From Planctomycetota bacterium (lineage in GTDB: Bacteria > Planctomycetota > J058): 64,000 nucleotides of DNA. Under the pieces are notes generated by a model that was not told the origin of the DNA, made no database searches, and was given only the letters and a program-made list of their open reading frames with translations. Numbering within the stretch: the first letter of the stretch is position 1; every line of letters begins with the position of its first letter. The stretch is from positions 124,001 through 188,000 of the forward strand of contig JAMLIC010000012.1 in assembly GCA_023954375.1 (NCBI GenBank), written 5' to 3'. This document shows, piece after piece, positions 59,006 through 64,000 of the stretch. A program made the translations under genes and the position numbers.

Positions 59006-59617
59006 TCAGTCGTCGGAAGGCGGCGGCGGCGCCCCGCCGTTGCCCCCCGCCGCGGGGACGGCGCGGTTCTTGTTGCGCTGCGGCGGCCACGAGCCGCGCT
59101 TCTCGGCCGGCTCGAGGTCCTCCTTCGAGAGGAGGGTCACGATCGAGTCGCAGTCGAGGTTGGGGCAGTGGTGCCGCTCGTCCTCGCCGTAGAGGGGCTG
59201 CGCCCGCTGCGGGAGCGCGCCGCACTTGGGGCAGGTCCAGGGGCCGGGGGCGTCGTCCTTGAAGCGCTGCGCCCAGGGGATCACCGGCTTGCGCTGCGAC
59301 TCGCCGGACTTGCCCTTCTTGCCCGCGCCGTCGCGCGCCGCCGGGACCCGCGCCGAGGGGCGGGCGGGGGCCTTGGCCTCGGCGGCCTTGGCCGGCCGTG
59401 CCTGGGCGCCGCTCGAGCCGTTCGTTCCCTTACCCTTGGCCCCGGACTCCGTCTTCTTCGCCGGCGCGGCGGCCTTGGCCTTCTTCTTGGTCGTCGTGGC
59501 GGTCGCGCCCTTCGCCTTCGAGCCGGGCTTCGCGGCCGTCTTCGCCTTCGCCGGGGCCTTCGCCGGGGCCTTCACCGGGGCCTTCTTGCCCTTCGTCGCG
59601 CTCTTCTTGGTCGGCAC
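59006..59617 (-). CDS. Histone H1-like Lys/Ala/Pro tail fused to a zinc-ribbon domain
   Basis: The protein has 203 residues. The first 110 are Lys/Ala/Pro repeats (APVKAPAKAPAKA, TTTKKKAKAAAPAKK) as in histone H1-like or KAP-type proteins. The C-terminal part contains CPKCGALPQ and HCPNLDCD, a zinc ribbon. It could bind DNA or RNA and act as a nucleoid or transcription factor. The GTG at 59617 is preceded by AGGAG 13 nt away. It is divergent from 59708, with a shared promoter region. Confidence 0.72.
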   Translation of the reverse strand: MPTKKSATKGKKAPVKAPAKAPAKAKTAAKPGSKAKGATATTTKKKAKAAAPAKKTESGAKGKGTNGSSGAQARPAKAAEAKAPARPSARVPAARDGAGKKGKSGESQRKPVIPWAQRFKDDAPGPWTCPKCGALPQRAQPLYGEDERHHCPNLDCDSIVTLLSKEDLEPAEKRGSWPPQRNKNRAVPAAGGNGGAPPPPSDD

Positions 59618-59657
59618 GGGCCTGCTTCGCTCCTGGGTAGGGGGCGCCGGAGTCGGA

Positions 59658-59663
59658 TAGACT
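59658..59663. promoter_or_regulatory. Divergent promoter core, TAGACT/TAGTCT
   Basis: GGATAGACTAGGCC carries TAGACT on the plus strand and TAGTCT on the minus strand. It lies between the starts at 59617 (minus) and 59708 (plus), 40-45 nt from each, so both genes could use it as a -10 region. Confidence 0.4.
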
Positions 59664-59707
59664 AGGCCACTCTACCCGCATTCCGGCGGAAGGGGAGGGG
59701 CGGCCGG

Positions 59708-61234
59708 GTGCTCGACCTGCAAGGCTGGCTGGCCTGTCCGGGGTGCGGCGCCTGGGGGGGGAGCGAGGCGCTCTGCCCGGGCTGCGGCGCGGCGCGCGGG
59801 CCGCGCGTGCCGCTCGACCAGAGCCCCGGCGACGGGGGCTGGGTCCTCGCCGCGCGCGGGGACCCCGACGCGGTGCTGGCGGCGCTCGACGTCCGCTCCG
59901 ACGCCGACCGCGACGTGCTCGAGCGGGTCGGCGTGGCCCGGCGGGCGGTCGAGGGCGCCGGGCAGCCCGTCTCGCTTTGGCTCGACCTGCGCCCCGCGGA
60001 GGCCGGGCACGTCGCGCGGCGGAGCCGCAACCCCGGCGCCCAGGACACCGTCTTCGTGCTGCCGTGGCTCCTCCTCCGCCGCGGCGACGAGGAGGCCCGC
60101 CTCGTCCGCACCGTGCACCAGCGGGTGCGCCGCGCGTTCGTGCGCGGCGGGGCCGAGACCACCACGACGTCGAGGCTGGACGAGCTCGTCGTGCTCGGGC
60201 CGTCGGGGACGCGTCGCCGCCCGGTCGCGCGGCTCGACCGCGTCGGGGCGCTCGAGTGGGGCGCCGGGGCCGACGACGCGCCCGAGCCGGCGCCTCTGCC
60301 GCCGACCGCGCCGGGGCAGCCGGGCGCCGGCGGGCGCGCGCCGCTGCTCCTGGGCCTCCTCGCCGCGGCCCTGCTCGTCGGCGCCGTGCCGCTCGGGCTC
60401 GGGGTGCTCGTCCACGGTCCGGCGGGCCGGAGCGGCGACGCGAGGGCGAGGGCGCTCGCGGCGCGCCTGGAGGCGCCGGGGCCGGTCCCCGAGCGGGTGG
60501 ACGAGGTCGTGGCGCTCGGCCTCGACGCCCGCGCGGCGGTGCGCCTCGCCGCGCGGTCGGGCGGCGACTGGGCGCAGGTGCACGCCCTCGTGGCCGGCGC
60601 GGCCGTCCTGGAGCGCGCCGAGCGGCTGCGCCTGCTGGCGGCCAGCGCGGACCGACCCGACGCCCGACCCGAGCTGCGCCAGGCGGCGCTCGACCTCCTG
60701 GCCGGCGAGGGCGACCTCGGCGGGACGCACCTCGCCCGGCTCGCGCGCGCCCGCGCGCACGAGCCGGAGGCGCGCGCCGAGGCCCTGCGAGGGCTGCTGC
60801 GCCAGGACCCGGCCCGGGGCGGCCGGGTGGCTTTGGACCTCCTCGACGCGGGCGTGCCGCCGGCGCTGCGGCGGGCCTGCCTCCAGGCGCTGGGCGCGCC
60901 CGGGGCCGTGCGCGGGCGCGACACGCGCCGCGCGCTCGCCGCGCTCGACCGCGCCGTCGCCGACGACGACGACCCGGGGTGCCGCGACCGCGCGGTGTGG
61001 GCGCTCGCCAACGTCGGCGCGGGCGACGAGCGCGCGCTGGCGCGCCTGCTGGCCGCCCTCGGCCCGACGCTCGGCCTCTCGCCGCCGACCGCGCGCGAGG
61101 CGCGCGAGCGCCAGGCCCTGCGCTGCCGCGCCCTGGTGCGCGCGGGGCTGCCGCCGGCCGCGGCCGAGGCGCTCGCCGCCCACCCCGGCCTCGGCGCCCC
61201 CGCCGCGCGAGCCCTGCGCGGCGGCCTGCAATGA
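59708..61234 (+). CDS. Zinc-ribbon, membrane and HEAT-repeat protein
   Basis: The protein has 508 residues. A zinc ribbon at 9-27 (CPGC...CPGC), a beta-rich part up to about 190, a Pro/Gly linker and one membrane helix (APLLLGLLAAALLVGAVPLGLGV), then about 250 residues of HEAT-like helices (RAVWALANVGAGDERALARLLA). A GGAAGGGGAGGGG stretch precedes the GTG. Stop TGA at 61232-61234 is followed with no gap by a family A repeat. Confidence 0.78.
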   Translation: MLDLQGWLACPGCGAWGGSEALCPGCGAARGPRVPLDQSPGDGGWVLAARGDPDAVLAALDVRSDADRDVLERVGVARRAVEGAGQPVSLWLDLRPAEAGHVARRSRNPGAQDTVFVLPWLLLRRGDEEARLVRTVHQRVRRAFVRGGAETTTTSRLDELVVLGPSGTRRRPVARLDRVGALEWGAGADDAPEPAPLPPTAPGQPGAGGRAPLLLGLLAAALLVGAVPLGLGVLVHGPAGRSGDARARALAARLEAPGPVPERVDEVVALGLDARAAVRLAARSGGDWAQVHALVAGAAVLERAERLRLLAASADRPDARPELRQAALDLLAGEGDLGGTHLARLARARAHEPEARAEALRGLLRQDPARGGRVALDLLDAGVPPALRRACLQALGAPGAVRGRDTRRALAALDRAVADDDDPGCRDRAVWALANVGAGDERALARLLAALGPTLGLSPPTAREARERQALRCRALVRAGLPPAAAEALAAHPGLGAPAARALRGGLQ

Positions 61235-61324
61235 GTGATGCGCTCGCGAGGGGGGCGCGATCGGCGCAGGTGCCCGGACGACGGTGCCCTCCCCATCGCT
61301 CGCTCTGGCGGGTCGAACACGTGC
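61232..61324 (+). repeat. Repeat family A, copy after the HEAT gene
   Basis: Begins with the TGA stop itself (TGAGTGATGCGCTCGCGAGG), as at 16779, and ends CCCCATCGCTCGCTCTGGCG, then GGGTCGAACACGTGC. The middle differs (GGCGCAGGTGCCCGGACGACGG) from other copies. It is followed at 61340-61372 by the CTCGAGCTCTCTGAGCTCGAG and AAGACATCGC module also seen at 18497. Confidence 0.82.
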
Positions 61325-61504
61325 AGCGGGAGGAAAGTCCTCGAGCTCTCTGAGCTCGAGAAGACATCGCAGAGTAGCCCGCTTACCCGTTGCGACGCCA
61401 GCGGTTCCGCTTCCGGCCCTGGGGGAAGCAATCGAACCGAACGGGTCCCGAACGGGTCAGAGGGGATCAATCTCGGGGGCGACCCCCGTGCGCAGCTTGA
61501 GGCG
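61325..61504. other. Non-coding stretch at the edge of atypical DNA
   Basis: Contains the GAGCTCGAG/AAGACATCGC module and an 11-nt tandem CCGAACGGGTC (61434-61457). No gene is seen. Base composition drops from here to the right. Confidence 0.45.
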
Positions 61505-61633
61505 ATGTTGTCCGGCATCGCCGCCCGGGCCGCCGCCGCCGCCATGACGTCGATGCTGGCCGACGAGCAGGTGCGGAACCTGCTCGCCGCCGTCGTGGCG
61601 CCCGCCGCCGCTCGCATGGGCATCCCGGCGTAG
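61505..61633 (+). CDS. Possible small Ala-rich protein
   Basis: From an ATG at 61505 a 42-residue helical peptide (LSGIAARAAAAAMTSMLADE, then QVRNLLAAVVAPAAAR and MGIPA). TTGAGG lies a few nt upstream. It could be a small phage- or element-borne protein, or a chance frame. Confidence 0.3.
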   Translation: MLSGIAARAAAAAMTSMLADEQVRNLLAAVVAPAAARMGIPA

Positions 61634-61705
61634 GCGTCGGCTCCTCGGCCCCGTGCCCTTCGTTCGAGCCGGTCGCCCCCAGGTGGGCGACCGGCTCGCG
61701 GCACA

Positions 61706-62776
61706 TCAGGGCCGGCGGCCATGCGGGCATCCCGGGCCGAGGGCGGCGGCGCGATGCAGGTCGGCCATGGTCAGCAGGTCCATCGCGCCGCAGGAGCACC
61801 GGCAGGTGTAGGCGGCGGCCCCGTCCTGGTCGCCGGCGCGCCACCGCACGACCCACGGGCCAAAGACCATCCCCGCCTTCAACCGCCCCCGGCGTAGGCG
61901 CGGCGCGGCGGGCGTGACCGGGGCGCCCGTCGACCCGCTCGGCGGCGAAGCGGCCGGCGGCGCGGCGGGGTCGGCGGCGGGCCGGCACGCGTCGTGGAAC
62001 ACGGCGGCGCGGTCGGGCGCCTCCCACCTGAACCAACACGCCCCGCCGGCCGGGATGGCCGCACGGCACCGGGCGCAGGCGACCGTCGTACGCGCGTGGA
62101 TGGGGCGCAGCGCGTGCGGGTCGCTCCGGGCGCCGGGGTCGGCCTCGTCCTCGGGTAGCCCGGGCTCCGGCTCGTGGCGCTCGGGGCGACCCGCGGCTGG
62201 TCGGCGGGGCGCGCGGGCCTCCCGGGGCGGCGCCTCGACCCGCCGCGCACCATCGACCCGTGGCCCGCTCGGCCCCGCATGGCCGCGCCAGGTCGCCGCG
62301 TACCTGAGCGTGTGGACGAGCCCGACGCCGGCGAACGCGCGCGCGAACCGGCCGGGGTCGACGTTCCAGCCGACGAACATCGACGCGTACGTGGGGCACG
62401 GCGCCCGCTCGCCCGTCGCCGCGCGGATGAACGCCACGCGCCGCCGAACCCAACACACCGCACCCGCGGCGGCGAAGGCGGCCTGCATCGCCCGTGTCTC
62501 GAACCGGGCCGTGGGCAGGAGGGCGACGACCTCGACCCCGCGCCCGGCCTCGTGGGCGACCTTGCCGAGCCAGCGGCGCAGCTCGCGGCCATAGGGCGGG
62601 TTCACCCACACCTGCGCCGGCCACGGTCGGGCGAGTCCGTCATCGTCCGGCGTGGCGAACGCGTCGGCGCCGGTCGGATTGTCCGGGCTCGTCGCGGCAT
62701 CGAACGGGATGCGGCCGCCGAAGTAGGCGCGGACGGGGGCAAGCATCTCCGGGGGCGTGCGCCAATCGGTCGACAT
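61706..62776 (-). CDS. Phage-type DNA N6-adenine methyltransferase (Dam-like) with C-terminal zinc-binding part
   Basis: The protein has 356 residues. The N-terminal part fits the phage Dam family (PF05869): DWRTPPEMLAPVRAYFGG, FDAATSPDNPTGADAF, catalytic WVNPPYGREL and FETRAMQAAF. The motif NPPY is that of amino-methyltransferases. After about 185 the sequence is Pro/Arg/Ala-rich with two Cys pairs (CARCRAAIPAGGACW, CRCSCGAMD), probably zinc ribbons. The ATG at 62776 is the first Met after the AT-rich promoter region; the frame is open upstream. Such genes mark prophages or other mobile elements. Confidence 0.85.
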   Translation of the reverse strand: MSTDWRTPPEMLAPVRAYFGGRIPFDAATSPDNPTGADAFATPDDDGLARPWPAQVWVNPPYGRELRRWLGKVAHEAGRGVEVVALLPTARFETRAMQAAFAAAGAVCWVRRRVAFIRAATGERAPCPTYASMFVGWNVDPGRFARAFAGVGLVHTLRYAATWRGHAGPSGPRVDGARRVEAPPREARAPRRPAAGRPERHEPEPGLPEDEADPGARSDPHALRPIHARTTVACARCRAAIPAGGACWFRWEAPDRAAVFHDACRPAADPAAPPAASPPSGSTGAPVTPAAPRLRRGRLKAGMVFGPWVVRWRAGDQDGAAAYTCRCSCGAMDLLTMADLHRAAALGPGCPHGRRP

Positions 62777-62809
62777 CGTGGGCGGGCCGATGTGCAGGGC
62801 GGGTGCCTT

Positions 62810-62851
62810 GCGCTCGGTCGCCGGCGCGCCGCGCTCGGTCGCCGGCGCGCC
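62810..62851. repeat. Two exact 21-bp direct repeats
   Basis: GCGCTCGGTCGCCGGCGCGCC occurs twice in tandem (62810-62830 and 62831-62851). It lies between the AT-rich promoter at 62880 and the methyltransferase ATG, in the leader of that gene or as an N-terminal repeat if translation starts further upstream. Confidence 0.9.
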
Positions 62852-62879
62852 GGAGCCGGAGCACGCGGACAGAAAAATC

Positions 62880-62885
62880 GTATTA
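62880..62885 (-). promoter_or_regulatory. -10 box (TAATAC) in an AT-rich block
   Basis: On the minus strand, CAAATAATACGATTTTTCTG stands out against the GC-rich surroundings. TAATAC would be a -10 box for the methyltransferase, with a leader of about 97 nt. Confidence 0.5.
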
Positions 62886-63038
62886 TTTGGTTGCTCGCCC
62901 ACGCCCGCCGCTCGCCGCCCGTCAAATGCCCGTCAAATGCCAAGCGGGCATCAGAATCATGCTCGCCGCGCCGGCCGCGGGCATCAAGCCGATTTGAAAT
63001 GTTGTCGCGTGGCTTGGCGCGATGTGGCGGCGGGGTAG

Positions 63039-63614
63039 ATGGAGTGGGCGACCGAAAGGAGCCCGCTCGTGGACGACAGCGATGCCGACGTGGCCGAAAT
63101 CGACAAGATCACTTCCTCATGGGTAGTCGATGATCGGCCGACCAAGTTCCCGCCGCGCGGACCGACGCACGTCTACGTGAGCAAGGTTCCCGCTGCCCTC
63201 GCCTGCGTGAACCGCGCGGCGAAGGACCCGGATTGGTTGAAGGATCCCGACGCCCTCTATGAAATCAAGCTCAGGGCGATGCTCATCTGCGCTCGCCTCG
63301 GTTGGGCGCGCGAATGCTCCACGGGATTTCAAGTCGGGAAGTTCATGTTTCACCTGCCGGTTGCCATCGACTGCGCGCGCGGGGATGCGACTGAGTATCG
63401 CAACCTCGACCCGTCGAAGTTCGACGACCCGGATGCCGCGCTCGCCGTCTTGGAGCAGTTCATCGAGCGCCACCCGCTCACGCCCGAGGAGGAGCAGCTC
63501 GTCGCGGAGTATGAGGAGATGCAAGAAGCCCGCTTCCTCGATCGAATGGCGTTTGACGACGAGGATGAGGACGCCTGTTGGGACGACGAGGATTCGTGGG
63601 ACGATGACCTATAG
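63039..63614 (+). CDS. Uncharacterised protein with acidic C-terminal tail, in lower-GC DNA
   Basis: The protein has 191 residues. The ATG at 63039 or a GTG at 63069 could start it. It has no membrane helix. Residues 45-125 look folded (THVYVSKVPAALACVNRAAK, LYEIKLRAMLICARLGWAR, FMFHLPVAIDCA). The C-terminus is very acidic (FDDEDEDACWDDEDSWDDDL). Third-position G/C is lower than in neighbouring host genes, which points to recent transfer. No family recognised. It converges with the HTH gene with a 6-nt overlap. Confidence 0.7.
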   Translation: MEWATERSPLVDDSDADVAEIDKITSSWVVDDRPTKFPPRGPTHVYVSKVPAALACVNRAAKDPDWLKDPDALYEIKLRAMLICARLGWARECSTGFQVGKFMFHLPVAIDCARGDATEYRNLDPSKFDDPDAALAVLEQFIERHPLTPEEEQLVAEYEEMQEARFLDRMAFDDEDEDACWDDEDSWDDDL

Positions 63615-63875
63615 CTTGGGCTGAGGCGCAGCGGCGTCGGCCCTGGCGCGCGGGAACAGGTCGACGCCCGCCGCCGCCCGCCGTTCGTACTCGCGGATGC
63701 GCTGCTCCCGCTCGGCCGGTTCCTCCCCGGCGGCGACGGCGGCGAGGCGGGTCATCACCTTCGGCCCCGGTCGACGCTCGCCCGAACGCCACCGCCGCAC
63801 GGCATCACGGCTCGCCCCGATCGCGCGCGCCAACCCGACCACGCCGCCGGCCATGCGCAGGGCGGCCACGAGCAA
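63609..63875 (-). CDS. HTH (Cro/CI-like) DNA-binding protein, start unresolved
   Basis: The region reads VVGLARAIGASRDAVRRWRSGERRP, a helix-turn-helix of the Cro/CI or YdaS type, followed by a charged helix. From a TTG at 63875 it has 88 residues; a GTG at 63869 or ATG at 63854 is also possible. The frame stays open without a stop to the right edge of the window, so the gene may start beyond it. It resembles a phage or toxin-antitoxin regulator. Neighbouring a phage-type methyltransferase, it supports a mobile element. Confidence 0.55.
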   Translation of the reverse strand: MLVAALRMAGGVVGLARAIGASRDAVRRWRSGERRPGPKVMTRLAAVAAGEEPAEREQRIREYERRAAAGVDLFPRARADAAAPQPKL

Positions 63876-64000
63876 GGCGGCGGCCTCGGGGTCGCGGGTC
63901 GGCGGCGAACCCTGCGCCGGGTCAGCCGAGGTCGGCGCCGTCGGGGTCGCCCGCGTCCTGGGCGGCCCCGTCCAGAGGAGCCGCCCGCGTCGCCTCCCGG

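Noticed and set aside
57093..59192. Plus-strand frame of about 700 codons opposite the M28 peptidase
   Set aside because: Shadow of the peptidase gene; the peptidase motifs and Shine-Dalgarno support the minus strand.

Overview
The window is very GC-rich (roughly three quarters G+C by eye) and densely packed with genes. It looks like a planctomycete chromosome. The evidence is a protein of the Minf_1886 family (TIGR04138, so far known from Planctomycetes and Verrucomicrobia), a secreted prenyltransferase/squalene-oxidase-repeat protein of the planctomycete type, three large membrane Ser/Thr kinases, and many secreted HEAT-repeat or VWA proteins. No rRNA, tRNA or CRISPR array was found. The placement rests on gene content only.

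Layout. 0-2.2 kb: the end of a DUF4388-like protein, a stand-alone NHLP-type (nitrile-hydratase-like leader) candidate RiPP precursor with a doubled leader, and a secreted protein. 2.2-7 kb: a kinase with a Kelch-type propeller, then secreted and membrane proteins. 7-12.1 kb: a GT-C-like membrane protein, holB, the Minf_1886 protein, an AI-2E-family transporter and fur. 12.2-16.8 kb: a FAD oxidoreductase-Rieske fusion, then a coupled operon of phosphoribosyltransferase, erythromycin-esterase-like protein and alpha/beta hydrolase. 16.8-19.2 kb: a repeat-rich stretch around a secreted AmpD-type amidase with SH3b domains. 19.2-25.7 kb: envelope proteins (HEAT lipoprotein, degenerate FGE-like protein, VWA protein, small lipoprotein) and a fatty-acid desaturase. 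26-28.3 kb: a bolA, histidine kinase, response regulator operon. 28.4-33 kb: a small protein, a Uma2 protein, a GT-C-like protein, an SGNH hydrolase, a lipoprotein with an L7/L12-like domain, and a GT2. 33-37.4 kb: a 2-oxoacid dehydrogenase operon (two E1-alpha genes, E2, lipB) with no E1-beta or E3. 38-47 kb: folE, a coupled run of four genes ending in a kinase-TPR protein and a DUF523 protein, then a second kinase-Kelch protein. 47-59.6 kb: a multidomain antiporter, miaE, FHA, NuiA-like, squalene-oxidase-repeat, zinc-ribbon and M28 peptidase genes. 59.7-61.2 kb: a zinc-ribbon/HEAT membrane protein. 61.4-64 kb: lower-GC DNA with a phage-type adenine methyltransferase and an HTH protein, probably the edge of a mobile element.

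Two genome-wide signals stand out. First, at least eight genes have a TANNNT (or CATACT) -10 box 6-7 nt before the start codon, so their mRNAs are probably leaderless, while operon-internal genes are often joined by 4-nt ATGA/GTGA overlaps. Second, several families of dispersed structured repeats lie at gene 3' ends. Two of them begin 0-3 nt after stop codons in the sense orientation, and one carries a 14-bp hairpin with base-pair covariation between copies. The most interesting candidates are the NHLP precursor and these stop-codon-anchored elements.
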